Source: Hydrogenispora ethanolica (GTDB lineage Bacteria > Bacillota > UBA4882 > UBA8346). From it: a stretch of 64,000 bases of DNA. The first letter of the stretch is position 1; each line of letters begins with the position of its first letter. A program made the translations under genes and the position numbers. The notes under the pieces were generated by a model, which did no database searches, was not told the origin of the DNA, and saw nothing but the letters and a program-made list of their open reading frames with translations. Of this stretch, positions 44,391 through 54,164 are shown piece by piece. Location of the stretch: assembly GCF_004340685.1 (NCBI RefSeq), contig NZ_SLUN01000016.1:1-64000 (forward strand), written 5' to 3'.

Positions 44391-45138
44391 GTATTCTCAC
44401 CTCCCTCGATAAAAGCTCATCAATTCCTGGTTCGTCAAGTCCGAGAAAGTTTTCTCCGATAATAAACTCTTTCTTTTTCATGGGCTTAATGAATCTTCTC
44501 ACGATTTCCGGCGAGTCTTCAAAGGGAAGCGGAAAAACGATTCTGCCGTCTTTCATCACAGCATTTCTCCACAAGCGCACAAACATTTCGTCTTTTCCCG
44601 TCTCATCAGGATAATCGAATCCATGCACCATCAGCCCAAAGTCGATCTCGCCGTAATTATCGTAAAAGCTGGCGCCTTCGCCAAAAACGCATGGCTTAAC
44701 ATATCCCTGACACTCTCTCGTACCCAGGAAAATGTCTCTACGTCCACCGCGCTCAATCATACGCTTGGCTATATTATGGTGCTTATTTTCATTGCGGTCA
44801 TCGGCAAACTCAGGTCTGTTCATATTCCAATCGAAGTGAGCGCGCACTTGATAGCAAACATCCTTTAAATATGTATAATACGCAAGATCGTTTCCCTCTG
44901 ATGAATACTTGATTGGACGTATGCCTTTGGACTGCGTCTGAATTTTGTTTATAACACGAATTTCATCAACATACCAAATCAACGTCGGCTTCCAGTAAAC
45001 GCTCTCAAGAATTCCTTTCAATGCCTGATAGGTCGGAACCTGATAGGAAAACTTCTCGCCGCCAACTCTTGTAATCGGGTCGGAAAACAGCGCATATTTT
45101 CCAAAGACAACAAATTCAACTGTGTTGCGATATCGCAT
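44365..45138 (-). CDS. cas5c: crRNA-processing endoribonuclease Cas5c (Cas5d)
   Basis: A 257-residue Cas5 of type [43 protein letters not shown] is the N-terminal RAMP fold. [12 protein letters not shown] carries the Lys-His pair used for repeat cleavage, since type I-C lacks Cas6. [16 protein letters not shown] is also conserved. The start overlaps the cas3 stop (TAATG). It cuts the pre-crRNA and stays on the 5' handle in Cascade. Confidence 0.96.
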   Translation of the reverse strand: MRYRNTVEFVVFGKYALFSDPITRVGGEKFSYQVPTYQALKGILESVYWKPTLIWYVDEIRVINKIQTQSKGIRPIKYSSEGNDLAYYTYLKDVCYQVRAHFDWNMNRPEFADDRNENKHHNIAKRMIERGGRRDIFLGTRECQGYVKPCVFGEGASFYDNYGEIDFGLMVHGFDYPDETGKDEMFVRLWRNAVMKDGRIVFPLPFEDSPEIVRRFIKPMKKKEFIIGENFLGLDEPGIDELLSREVRIHELDAESL

Positions 45139-47513
45139 TACGATCCCTCCTCAACAATCAAAATTTCAGCGCTTATATCAAAGATAACACCAAGTTTATT
45201 ACTGTAATAAAGTGAATTCAGTGTCAAAATTTCATCGTCTATCAAAGTCAAGGCTCCCAATTCGTCCAACCTTTTTATTTGATAGGGGTATAAAGAGACA
45301 GAATATCGCCCAATTTGACGAAGCAGAGCATTTTTCCCCTTTATATCTGCGCGTTTATACTTTTCGGCAAGTTTAGCGCCATCTGCATATGGAACAAGAA
45401 CGCCGGTGGTACGCTGATCAATCACAGAGAACTGCTCTCCTGCTGTTTGAAAAGCCTGCCACAATGCCGGCGGATTGGTTCCGCCTCTGTTTTGATATGC
45501 ACCGATTCCCTTTTTATTGTTCGACAGCAAGTCGTATAGATTTCCCAGTTCTTTTACGGGATAACACATCTGAGATTTTTGCTTTTCAAAGTATTCTTTA
45601 TAATAACGTTCGATGACAGCGGGCGACAGCAGGTCTGATGGGTTTTCCGCAAGTATTCGGTAAGTGATATCCGCTCCGCATTTTATATCCGGAAGCATAG
45701 ATAAATCTTCTTTAGAAAGGTTGATTATATAAACGTTTTTCCCGCTTGGATTTTCTCCGTTACGATTACAACGTCCCGCAGCCTGTGCTATGCTGTCCAT
45801 ACCGGCGATTGCGCGAATGACGCAACTGAACGAAATATCGACGCCCGCCTCGATCAATTGCGTACTGATACAAAGGATATTTTTCTGTTTTTTATCTTTT
45901 ATTTTGTTTATTATATTTAGACGATGCGCCGGACACATTGTAGTACTCAGGTGAATCAACTCAATCTGTTCCTGTGGATTTGTTTGTGCATAGCTTTCGA
46001 GCGATTTGTAAATTATGGCAGCGTCTTTCTTTGTATTCAGGATGACAAGACAATTTCCCTCTTCTCTGAATCTATCCAGTACAAACTGCTGAAGCACGTC
46101 CGTCGAATAGCCTCCAGGAATCGTGTGATCTTTAATGTATGTCCTTTTTAGTTTACGAAAACTCTCACTCATATCCGCAATCAAAGAAGATGGCTTTGAT
46201 AGAATAGGTTTTTCGGTCTCGTTAAGCGGAGGTTGTGTAGCCGTACACAACAAAATCGAACAGCCTGCGCAGTAATATAAATAATTGACCGCTTCGTTAA
46301 AAAGATACGTGCACTTCAGCGGCAACGACTGGACTTCATCAAAGATAAATACAGCGTTGCCCATATTGTGAAATTTCCGCAAATCGCTGCTTTTGCTTGA
46401 ATAGATACTTTCCAAAAACTGTACCATCGTTGTGATGATAATTGGGCTATCCCATCGATCAGTTAGAAGGCGGTATGCCTGCGCTTCCTCCGGATCGTCA
46501 CTGATGATAAGGTTTGAATGATGCTCCAAAATAAAACTATCGGCAGGCTTGAACTGCAATGCCTTTTTGATATCTTTTGCTGTTTGCTCTAGAACCGAAA
46601 GGTAAGGTATTACATAGATTACATGTTCAGCTTCATGAATTCTTGCATGATTCAACGCAAATCGAAGGCTTGACAGAGTCTTCCCACCGCCGGTTGGAAC
46701 ATCCAACCGATAAATGCCCTTGGGTCGATTGGCTGCACAAAGACACTTTTCGGAGATTTCACGGCGGATTATGTTAATGCCTGATGTCGCCGAAAAAGTT
46801 GATATTTTCTGCTCCAGCCGTTGCGCATATTCTTCCCACGGGGGTAACTGTATCTTGATTTCCGACACTTTATTTATTTCGAAACAATAGGCATTATACC
46901 GGTCAGAGTCCACCAAACACGAAAAAACGCTCTTTGTCAGAAGATGGAGCATAAATGCGACATTAAGATTATTAGCCTTGCATGTTTCGATAAATTTTCT
47001 CAGCTCATTCCCGCATTGCTTGAGAGTATCTGACACGCTGCTTATAGAAATATGTTCCTCTTCTGCTGCCTTAATTACTTCAGCATAATGGAGACCGTCA
47101 TTTTCTCTTACGAGTCTATCACGGAATGGCGTGTTTCCACACGGAGATATGCCGTCCATCAAACCACCATGATGATTTGCAATACAGATAGCAGAGATTT
47201 CGCGTGCCAGAGCCATAATCAAATCGTTATCGCTTGATTGCGATTCAAATAAAAACTTAGCACCTTGGGTTGAATGGATTATAGAACCTTTTCCATTGGG
47301 TTTATTACCGAGCTTTTCATTCATGTAGCTGCGCTTAAGATACTCGACAAATTCTGATGATAATTTCCCCATATCATGGAACAACGCAGTCGTTCGGCAT
47401 ATCTCTGATGCTGCAAACTTCTTGCCGATATTACAAGCGTACTCGGCACACTCTTGTAAATGCTGCCTTGTTGGCTGTTCTCTTCCATCCTCTGCAATTC
47501 GGGAAATATACAT
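45138..47513 (-). CDS. cas3: CRISPR helicase-nuclease Cas3
   Basis: A 791-residue fusion of an N-terminal HD nuclease ([11 protein letters not shown], and H/D in [14 protein letters not shown]) and a superfamily 2 helicase. Walker A is [20 protein letters not shown], motif [13 protein letters not shown] (DEVQ), and motif [12 protein letters not shown]. It is recruited by Cascade to degrade target DNA. AAGGAG lies 8 nt before ATG 47513. It is the first gene of the cas operon; the promoter should lie in 47514-47650. Confidence 0.96.
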   Translation of the reverse strand: MYISRIAEDGREQPTRQHLQECAEYACNIGKKFAASEICRTTALFHDMGKLSSEFVEYLKRSYMNEKLGNKPNGKGSIIHSTQGAKFLFESQSSDNDLIMALAREISAICIANHHGGLMDGISPCGNTPFRDRLVRENDGLHYAEVIKAAEEEHISISSVSDTLKQCGNELRKFIETCKANNLNVAFMLHLLTKSVFSCLVDSDRYNAYCFEINKVSEIKIQLPPWEEYAQRLEQKISTFSATSGINIIRREISEKCLCAANRPKGIYRLDVPTGGGKTLSSLRFALNHARIHEAEHVIYVIPYLSVLEQTAKDIKKALQFKPADSFILEHHSNLIISDDPEEAQAYRLLTDRWDSPIIITTMVQFLESIYSSKSSDLRKFHNMGNAVFIFDEVQSLPLKCTYLFNEAVNYLYYCAGCSILLCTATQPPLNETEKPILSKPSSLIADMSESFRKLKRTYIKDHTIPGGYSTDVLQQFVLDRFREEGNCLVILNTKKDAAIIYKSLESYAQTNPQEQIELIHLSTTMCPAHRLNIINKIKDKKQKNILCISTQLIEAGVDISFSCVIRAIAGMDSIAQAAGRCNRNGENPSGKNVYIINLSKEDLSMLPDIKCGADITYRILAENPSDLLSPAVIERYYKEYFEKQKSQMCYPVKELGNLYDLLSNNKKGIGAYQNRGGTNPPALWQAFQTAGEQFSVIDQRTTGVLVPYADGAKLAEKYKRADIKGKNALLRQIGRYSVSLYPYQIKRLDELGALTLIDDEILTLNSLYYSNKLGVIFDISAEILIVEEGS

Positions 47514-47653
47514 TCGAAGTTCTCCTTATTCTTAAATTCCAGTTATCGATGCCATTAGGGCAGCTTTCAACGGTAAAACGATCGTTTTCATGGGTTGATG
47601 GCTTTAAATGGTATGGCTGAATAGTTCCATCCATATTAAAAAGGTTACTCATC

Positions 47654-47791
47654 CTATTCTTTTGAGCTCCATCTTGTATCCGTATAATCACTTTCAAACG
47701 TGCAAATCATCTGTTTTTTGACAACGAAGGATGGTAGGGCAAGGGGTCTATAGGTCGCATACAAGGCTTGCAATTCCTTTCTCAGTTTCAT
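47654..47791 (-). CDS. 45-aa frame coupled to the WYL gene
   Basis: ATG 47791 overlaps the WYL stop as ATGA, and a GGGGGG ribosome site stands about 8 nt upstream. The frame encodes MKLRKELQALYATYRPLALP and 25 more residues. No family is recognised. A second, weaker frame (from ATG 47652) continues into the cas3 5' end and may be chance. Arms GGATGGTAG/CTACCATCC lie at the two ends of this segment. Confidence 0.35.
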   Translation of the reverse strand: MKLRKELQALYATYRPLALPSFVVKKQMICTFESDYTDTRWSSKE

Positions 47792-48789
47792 TCTACCATC
47801 CCCCCCTGACCAACGCTGGTCAGTGAACAACCGTTTGCTTCTCGCGAATATCGTTCCAACCCCGCAGCCAACTGTCTGACCACCATCTGGCGCAAGCTTT
47901 GCGGTTTCAAGACTTCCGCTTCACCGCCAAAGGTTAAAACCCACCGGGCCACCTGGGCAAGGTTACATCCCTTCGCCGTAAACCGCAATGTTCCACCTGC
48001 TTCCTCCCACAATTGTTGCTCAGGATGAAATTGAGTCTCCCTCACAAAACGGGCCGATTCGCCCCAAAAACGGATCGTAAATTGAAAAACCTCACCAAGT
48101 TCAATACCCCAAGCCGCTCCTAAAGGCGAAGCAGCCAATATTTCCGGTGGCGGAACAAATTTCTCCGGCAACACCCGCAGCTTCCGGATGCGATCCACCC
48201 GGAACTGCCGTTGTTCCTTGCGCCAGTGACATAAACCGACCAAATACCAAAATCCGTCTTTAAAAATTAAATGATACGGATCGATCGTCCGCACATTACT
48301 ATCATCCCTTGAAAAACAGTAATATTCCAATTCGATTCGCTTCGATTCCCGCATCGCCAGATTGAGATTGCGAAACAAATCCCCTTTCATCGAATAGTCC
48401 GCGGAAAAACCCGCGACCACATCCACCCGGCCATCGAGATTTTCAATTTCATCTCGCAGTCCTCTCGGCAAGAGGGCCATTATTCTTTCTTTAACCCGTT
48501 TTACAGGAAAAAGCGCCTTCTGCCGCTCCACCAGTTTCAAACCGTAGAGCAAAGAAAGCGCTTCATCCAAGGAAAAAGAAATATCCTGCAATAAAAAATT
48601 TTCGGCCAAACGATAGCCGTTATCGTTATACAGCGGCACCCCCGCGTAATCCAGCACCCTCAAATCCCGGAAGATCTGCCGGGAGCCGATCCCGCATTCC
48701 CGGGCCAACTCCTCGGACGACAGTCCCGGATGGTTTTGAATGGTGTGAATCAGTTTCAATAGGCGGGGTAGCCGATCACCTTTGGGCAT
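47788..48789 (-). CDS. WYL-domain transcriptional regulator
   Basis: A 333-residue HTH-WYL protein. The N-terminal HTH is PRLLKLIHTIQNHPGLSSEELARECGIGSRQIFRDLRVLDYAGVPL. The WYL domain includes RTIDPYHLIFKDGFWYLVGLCHWRKEQRQFRVDRIRKLRVL, and a WCX-type C-terminus ends with GGEAEVLKPQSLRQMV. WYL proteins bind nucleic-acid ligands and often regulate CRISPR and other defence loci. Here it lies directly upstream of cas3 on the same strand, so it is a good candidate regulator of the cas operon. Confidence 0.9.
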   Translation of the reverse strand: MPKGDRLPRLLKLIHTIQNHPGLSSEELARECGIGSRQIFRDLRVLDYAGVPLYNDNGYRLAENFLLQDISFSLDEALSLLYGLKLVERQKALFPVKRVKERIMALLPRGLRDEIENLDGRVDVVAGFSADYSMKGDLFRNLNLAMRESKRIELEYYCFSRDDSNVRTIDPYHLIFKDGFWYLVGLCHWRKEQRQFRVDRIRKLRVLPEKFVPPPEILAASPLGAAWGIELGEVFQFTIRFWGESARFVRETQFHPEQQLWEEAGGTLRFTAKGCNLAQVARWVLTFGGEAEVLKPQSLRQMVVRQLAAGLERYSREANGCSLTSVGQGGMVE

Positions 48790-49002
48790 GACGCTACACC
48801 TTCATTCCATGGATAATATTTATGTTATTTCCAGGCCATTCCGGTTTTTCCTCCTATAAAACGGATAATTCTTACTAAATTTACAATGCTTCCGTACCCT
48901 TCCACTTTCCCAACTTTCCACAGTGTAAGAATCTCGCAGAGGCTTGAAAGGCAGCGGATCGAGCTGATTTTTTCTATCGATACCATTATAAGAATCAACC
49001 AT

Positions 49003-49323
49003 TTATTCTTCCAGCACGGCGGCAAGCGTTGCTTCGCCCCGTCCCACCCGCTCAACCCACAGGCCCAACAGTATTCCGTCCAATAATCCCTGACCATAAA
49101 CCAGTTCGTCCTGGCGGTTCATTTGCGCCGTCCGGCCGGCGTCATATTCGTCCAGCATCTGCCGTTCTTCAGGAGGCAAGCGTGCAAAGACCCGATCCAG
49201 TAGTACTCGCTGTTGTCGACCCAATTCCCGGTATTCCGGATCTTCGGACAGAATCTCCTCATGGATCTGATAGAGACGGTTGAAAATAAACGCTTGTATT
49301 CCTTTGCTTTTGCTGCTCAACAT
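49003..49323 (-). CDS. Hypothetical helical protein, DUF6809-like
   Basis: Start set at ATG 49323 (GGAGG 8 nt upstream), 106 residues. All-helical, with IYQIHEEILSEDPEYRELGRQQRVLLDRVFARLPPEERQMLDEYD and a C-terminal LLDGILLGLWVERVGRGEATLAAVLEE. It resembles, from memory, the small DUF6809 proteins of Clostridia, which have unknown function and occur in several copies per genome. The 3' end is duplicated as a remnant at 37720-37757 on the other side of the CRISPR-Cas block. Confidence 0.6.
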   Translation of the reverse strand: MLSSKSKGIQAFIFNRLYQIHEEILSEDPEYRELGRQQRVLLDRVFARLPPEERQMLDEYDAGRTAQMNRQDELVYGQGLLDGILLGLWVERVGRGEATLAAVLEE

Positions 49324-49483
49324 GGCAAAAACCTCCAAAACGGATGAAGACGAATCAATTATGTGATTTATATTCACATTATATTATAAACAAAATAATA
49401 AAACAACTATTTTGGGATTAAATTTCACAAGTATAGCGTTTAATTTTTCGCTGATATATGCTAAGGATATTGGAGTGTGAAAA

Positions 49484-49816
49484 ATGAGCACATTCGGAGA
49501 ACGCTTAAAGCTATTGCGAAAAAACAAAGATCTTACTCAAAAAGAATTAGCGGATCAGCTCGCCGTCAACCGTGACGCTTTGGCGAAGTGGGAAACGGAT
49601 CGTGCTTTTCCGGATATCAGCATTCTCGTGGAAATAGCGAAGTTTTTTAATATTACCGCAGATGAATTGTTAGGAAGAGAGTCGGATAGTTTCCCGGTAC
49701 AAATTATGACAATGCTTAGACAAGCTGAAGGCATGTTAAGCAAGGAAGAAAAACAATTCTTGATGGAAATGATCAGCCATTATATCGATACCGTTCGCAG
49801 CAAGAAGAAAAATTAA
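49484..49816 (+). CDS. XRE-family transcriptional regulator
   Basis: A 110-residue protein whose first 65 residues are a clear XRE helix-turn-helix (FGERLKLLRKNKDLTQKELADQLAVNRDALAKWETDRAFPDISILVEIAKFFNITADELLG). The short helical tail (MLSKEEKQFLMEMISHYIDTV) probably dimerises. ATG 49484 has GGAG 8 nt upstream. It is divergent from the DUF6809-like gene; it may control that gene, but no operator was identified. Confidence 0.88.
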   Translation: MSTFGERLKLLRKNKDLTQKELADQLAVNRDALAKWETDRAFPDISILVEIAKFFNITADELLGRESDSFPVQIMTMLRQAEGMLSKEEKQFLMEMISHYIDTVRSKKKN

Positions 49817-50108
49817 AGATTCTTTACTTCTGAATCGCATCCTATCAGATAATCTTCAAGGTTGGTAAAAGAACTTCTTTATCCTGTGTTATTTTTTGGA
49901 AAACAGCCTCGTGGAAAAAACGAAATTTAACGGATCATCGTTCTCCATCCCCTACCTTTCTCCAAAGCTTCCTCTCCCGCAAGATTATTTGTGAAACCAG
50001 TTAATGTAGCAAGTTGATAAGAAGACATCAACCTACTTCTGGTCTATTCGCCCCCACGGCGGTTTGGTATAATAATAAAGACAACTAAAATAAAAGGAGG
50101 AATCTTCC

Positions 50109-50450
50109 ATGCCGTTCATCCATGCCAAAACCAATCAAAACATCGCGCCGGAAACGGAGCAAAAGCTCAAAAAGGAATTGGGGCGGGCCATCGAATGCTT
50201 GAAGGGCAAAAGCGAGACCTGGCTGATGCTGTGCTTTGAGCCCAATCAAAAAATGTGGTTTCAAGGCACGGACGCTCCCGCCGCCATGGTGCAGGTGGAT
50301 ATCTTCGGCAAGGCGTCCGATCAGGAGTACAATGCGTTAACCAAGGAAATTTGCAGGCTTTTCAATTCGGAACTGCAGATTCCGCAAAACCGGATCTATG
50401 TGAAATATTCGGAAAATACCCATTGGGGATGGAACGGCGGCAATTTCTAG
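50109..50450 (+). CDS. MIF/tautomerase-like protein
   Basis: A 113-residue protein of the macrophage-migration-inhibitory-factor/phenylpyruvate-tautomerase fold. The catalytic Pro follows the initiator Met (MPFIHAKTNQNIAPE). The family body is LMLCFEPNQKMWFQGTDAPAAMVQVDIFGKA and IPQNRIYVKYSENTHWGWNGGNF. Such bacterial proteins tautomerise keto-enol substrates; the physiological one is unknown. AAAGGAGG precedes ATG 50109. Confidence 0.85.
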   Translation: MPFIHAKTNQNIAPETEQKLKKELGRAIECLKGKSETWLMLCFEPNQKMWFQGTDAPAAMVQVDIFGKASDQEYNALTKEICRLFNSELQIPQNRIYVKYSENTHWGWNGGNF

Positions 50451-50840
50451 CGGAAAATTCGACGTTAATCAGCGGCTTCAAGCCCTTTCCGGTCATTTCT
50501 TCCATGAAAAGGATGCTTGTTCCCAAGTTTGGAATGCATCCAGCCGCTACATCTCCATTCCTCCCTTGATTGAAAAACCCGGCCTTCGGCCGGGTGGCGG
50601 TACAAACACTTGGGAGACATGGCTATGAACCGGTTTTTTCTAATGATATCAATGATATCATTGTATCACGAGATCTCGAATTGAAAGTATGGAATTGATA
50701 TTGATTTTGGCTAAAAAACCCGTTTCGTAACGGGATCTTCCTTGGAAGCACTCTCGTCTCCGGCACGACGGCCGGCGGCCCATGGAAGAACCCGGCGCAC
50801 CGCGGCAACAGCCAAACGCGGCAGCGGCTTTTCATGAATA
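50451..50840. other. Intergenic region with two minus-strand terminators
   Basis: No gene is seen. It contains CCCGGCCTTCGGCCGGG (50577-50593), which on the minus strand is followed by TTTTT. CCCGTT-TCGT-AACGGG (50719-50734) is also followed by a T-run on the minus strand; the latter terminates the GNAT gene. The repeated ATGATATCAATGATATCAT (about 50643-50661) is a dyad of unknown role. Confidence 0.6.
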
Positions 50841-51320
50841 TTACAATATCAATTCCAGTTCATTTTCATCTTGTATCGGGATCCCGTCGCTCCCCCGAAG
50901 CGGGATTTCCGGTTTCAATTTCCGCGAATCTTCGATGGCCTGGCGATAGATCGCAACCAACGAAAAGTTTCGCAATTGATAAAAGCGGATCGCCGCTAAA
51001 TTATCATTGGTCGTTATCAACCACACCCGGCGACAGCCCCGGTCGGCGGCGAGCCGTTTGATAGCATCGAGTAAAGCCGAGCCAATCCCGATCCGCTCGA
51101 TCAAGCTTTGTAAAAGAACCAATTCACACGCTTTATCTCCAATATGATATAAGGCGACACCCGCGGGTTTGCCGTTCTGTTCCGCAATAAAGCCCGGAAG
51201 TTCAAGGGCCTGATGAACCCGGCCCCTGGTTACGATTTTCTCAGAACCCCAGTTTTCTTTCAGACACAATAAAAGCCATTCCCCGTCCGCATCGGTTTTT
51301 TCCCGCACTTGAAATTGCAA
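50841..51320 (-). CDS. GNAT-family N-acetyltransferase
   Basis: A 159-residue GNAT protein from TTG 51320 (GGGGAG 9 nt upstream). The acetyl-CoA loop is seen in LLQSLIERIGIGSALLDAIKRLAADRGCRRVWLITTNDNLAAIRFYQLRNFSLVAIY (R/Q-x2-G-x-G/A pattern and the late N...A..FY). The N-terminus matches small clostridial GNATs (DADGEWLLLCLKENWGSEKIVTRGRVHQALELPGFIAEQNGKPAG). Substrate unknown. Terminators lie downstream. Confidence 0.88.
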   Translation of the reverse strand: MQFQVREKTDADGEWLLLCLKENWGSEKIVTRGRVHQALELPGFIAEQNGKPAGVALYHIGDKACELVLLQSLIERIGIGSALLDAIKRLAADRGCRRVWLITTNDNLAAIRFYQLRNFSLVAIYRQAIEDSRKLKPEIPLRGSDGIPIQDENELELIL

Positions 51321-51486
51321 CTCGTTTCACTCCCCTTTTTAGACCCTACTATTCATTTTTTGTCCGGACTTGTGTTTTGCGATATTTTATGTCGCCCCGG
51401 TTCACTCCCGGGCAAGCAGCCAGTATACATGATTTCCGTACAAACAATATCACCGAATTGTCCGGCCGTCAGCGTCGAGAATTGCC

Positions 51487-51957
51487 CCTCCGTCTCACCG
51501 CCCGCCGCCTCCGTCCTCTTTCCCGAACCCTCCGTTCCCCATCTCGGCCCCCCTAATATATCAGTCGATCTCCTCTCATGTCAGGTATGGTCTTCCGTCC
51601 AACTAGGATATTCTTCATCCTTGTTAGGATGAAAGCCATCCTTGTAAGGGATCCTTCGATCCTTTCAAAGGATCTTACGATCCTTGTAAGGGATGCCATG
51701 ATCCGTGTTAGGGATGGTTTTCATCCTTGTAAGGGATCCCATGATCCTTTCATAGGATCCTGTGATCCTTTCTTCCCGAAGGTTCATCCTAGCATCCCGG
51801 AGCCTTCGGGAACCATCCCGGAGGTTCCGGGATAAAGGACCAAACCTTCGGGATGCTTCCCCGAACCTCCGGGAAAGAGGACGAATTCTTCGGGAAACAT
51901 CCACGACTCTTCGGGAAGCTTCCCCGAGATTCCGGGAAGCTTCCCCGGGGTCCGTCC
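51487..51957. repeat. Tandem 21-bp repeat array 2 (about 22 units, three subfamilies)
   Basis: Strict 21-bp spacing of unit starts: 51487, 51508, 51529 (CCTCCGT units); 51618, 51639, 51660, 51681, 51702, then 51724, 51745, 51766, 51787 (TCCTTGTAAGGGAT-type units, one 22-bp step); 51808, 51829, 51850, 51871, 51892, 51913, 51934 (GGGAAGCTTCCC-type units). The middle units carry the dyad ATCCTT-GTA-AGGGAT, and the last carry the 12-bp palindrome GGGAAGCTTCCC. Phase is mostly kept between subfamilies. Long frames are open on both strands only because 21 is a multiple of 3; no ribosome site was found. Confidence 0.88.
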
Positions 51958-52397
51958 CAGCCGGGGGAAGCCTGATCCGGCCGGTCGAACGGCTTGGGCA
52001 AACGGATTGAGATGAGGGAATTGACGCAGTAGGTGCCGGATGAAAGAACGGCCCTGTCCCAAGCCGGAGTGGTCGCGCTCCCCGGGCCTCCGGGACCGCC
52101 CCGGCTACAAGATGGAAGTCCGAGCCAGGACGGCTAAAGGCAAACGGCCAGGGATGGCAATACGCGCAGCCCCTTCCGAGGCTAATTTTCAGCAAAATAT
52201 TTCATCCCATTTTTTAGGGCCTTTCAAGGTCCTTTCACCTTGTAGCCGGGTGATTTATCGCCCGGTCGGCGTTCAATTTCGTCAGCTAAATTTTTCCACG
52301 ACCGCTTGATGACCTTGCTGGGAGCGGGAAGGCTTCAGCGCGAGCATCCGGGGCGGGATATGGCGAAAGGTGGAATGAGCATCAGCGCCCGAATACC
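51958..52397. other. Gene-free region between array 2 and the Omp85 gene
   Basis: About 440 nt with no convincing gene. It includes a GCCGGGTGATTTATCGCCCGG hairpin region near 52245 without a clear T-run, and the decaying right edge of the 21-bp array. Open frames here are shadows of the array. Confidence 0.45.
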
Positions 52398-54164
52398 TCA
52401 AAACTGCTCGTTCATACTGAAGACCCAGCAGACATCGTGATCGGAATTCCTGGCCTGATCCAGCCGGATTTGCCCCAGGATCGGCACGTTATAACGAAAA
52501 CCGATCCCATAGTCGGATTTCAGGACGGTATCGCCGCCATTCAACAGTTGCCCGACATCATAGAACAGCACCAGCTTCAGCTGTTTATCGGCCGGGAAAC
52601 GGTACCGCAGTTCGGCATTGGCCAGCAGATACCCCTCCCCGATCAACTGGCGGGTGGCGGCATTCTCGAAACGGTCATCCTCATAGCCGCGCAGCTTGTA
52701 CATTCCGCCGAGGTATAGCGCCTCATCATCCGGATATTCCCCCGCCAGGTAAGCTCCTTGCAACCGGGTGGCCAACACCAGGTTTTCGCGGAACGGATGG
52801 AACCACTTTCCTTCGAGCACGGTTTTCTGATAATCATAGGCCCCGCCCAGATACTGGCCGGCCACCGTCCAGTCGGCGGAGAGCCGGTAACCGCCGCCCA
52901 CAAAGTACGGATCCTGATAGATTAAGCGGTCTTTCGCCAAACCGAACTCGATGGAATGGTCCCGGTAGGCGCCGGGAGAAGCCAGCGCGGCCAAGGGCAG
53001 GGAAGGTTGGCTATGATCGCTGCCCGCCGGCCAATACGAATGGATCTCATTCCTTTCGAAATTGAACTTGATCCGGCCGCTCACATAACGCGAAATCGGA
53101 TGGCCGAAGGAGAGCGAGATTCCCAGGCGTTGCCGGTCCAGATCATAGCGATCGTCGGCGCCGAGACCCCAGCGCCGCATGGTCGAGGTCATGCTGTCCC
53201 TGGTATTCCACAGCGCCAGCCCGAATGAGGCATGCTTATCCGTAAGCCAGGGCTCATAGAAGTTGAATTGCACATTGCGGCCGTCGGAGCTGAAATCGGC
53301 GTCCAGAGCGATGCTCTGGCCCAGCCCCATCAGATTGGATTCCGAGAAGCTCACCAGACCGGTGAGCTGGTGGGTGGAGTCGTTCACCGAGATACCCGGC
53401 GTAAAAGCCGCCGTGCCGCTCACTTCTTTGACCGCCAGCGCCAGGTCCAGCGCGTCGGGGACGGCGCTCTGCCGCAGATCGGGAACGACTTCCTCGAACA
53501 AGCGCAGCCGGTAAAGGTTGGAGATATCTTCCTTCAGGCGGTTCAGATCGATCAGCGCGCCTTCCCGGGCCGACAACTCCCGGCGGATGACGACCTCCTT
53601 GGTCTTCGCCAACCCCGCGATCGTTACTTTGCCGTACCGTAACTCCCGCAGTTCGACCCGGACCACGCCGTCTTCGGATAGCACCGGACCGCCCCCGGAC
53701 CTGGGCTCGATTAATAAGCCTTTTTTCTCCCTGCAGGCTTTCAGCGCTTTGGCCAGATCCTCTTGGAAGGCGGCCGCATTGAAGATCGCCCCCGGCTTTT
53801 GAGAAAAATAAGGCAGCAGTTCCCCCGGTTCGGCCTCGGTCAACCCAGTCAGCCGGACCTCCCGAAAGGGCGGGTTTTCAGTGACCTCAAAGACCAATTT
53901 GACCCCGTCCAGCATCTCTTCCGTGTGAAACCGGACATTCCGGAAATACCCCAGGGCCATGATCGCCTGCAGATCCCGCTGAATCTCCCGGGAATCCAGC
54001 GGGAATCCGATCCGCGAGTTGGAGACCGCGCCCAGAATCGTTTCGGAGGCAATCCGGGTATTGCCTTGCACATCCAGCGTCACGAGGACCGGTCCGGCCT
54101 CGGCCCCCGCCAGGCGGCACCCGCCGCTTCCAGCCCCCAAAGAACCAAGAAAACGCCGATCCAT
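52398..54164 (-). CDS. Omp85-family outer-membrane protein (TamA/BamA-like), N-terminal frameshift
   Basis: A 588-codon frame. Three POTRA domains can be traced: VLVTLDVQGNTRIASETILGAV (about 25-100), REVRLTGLTEAEPGELLPYF (about 100-180) and GKVTIAGLAKTKEVVIRREL (about 180-260). The Omp85 barrel follows and ends with the aromatic C-terminus (VCWVFSMNEQF). Three POTRAs and this length match TamA better than BamA (five POTRAs). The N-terminus in this frame lacks a signal peptide. A good one, with its own ribosome site, is encoded in another frame just upstream (54080-54187), so one base appears to be missing in a G-run. It inserts or moves proteins at the outer membrane. Confidence 0.85.
   Translation of the reverse strand: MDRRFLGSLGAGSGGCRLAGAEAGPVLVTLDVQGNTRIASETILGAVSNSRIGFPLDSREIQRDLQAIMALGYFRNVRFHTEEMLDGVKLVFEVTENPPFREVRLTGLTEAEPGELLPYFSQKPGAIFNAAAFQEDLAKALKACREKKGLLIEPRSGGGPVLSEDGVVRVELRELRYGKVTIAGLAKTKEVVIRRELSAREGALIDLNRLKEDISNLYRLRLFEEVVPDLRQSAVPDALDLALAVKEVSGTAAFTPGISVNDSTHQLTGLVSFSESNLMGLGQSIALDADFSSDGRNVQFNFYEPWLTDKHASFGLALWNTRDSMTSTMRRWGLGADDRYDLDRQRLGISLSFGHPISRYVSGRIKFNFERNEIHSYWPAGSDHSQPSLPLAALASPGAYRDHSIEFGLAKDRLIYQDPYFVGGGYRLSADWTVAGQYLGGAYDYQKTVLEGKWFHPFRENLVLATRLQGAYLAGEYPDDEALYLGGMYKLRGYEDDRFENAATRQLIGEGYLLANAELRYRFPADKQLKLVLFYDVGQLLNGGDTVLKSDYGIGFRYNVPILGQIRLDQARNSDHDVCWVFSMNEQF

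Noticed and set aside
47431-47652. 73-aa frame overlapping the cas3 start
   Set aside because: Weak ribosome site and long overlap with cas3 in another frame; likely chance.
51665-52195. 176-aa minus-strand frame (and an opposing plus frame) with heptad Arg/Ser repeats
   Set aside because: Generated by the 21-bp array; no ribosome site, and near-mirror frames exist on both strands.
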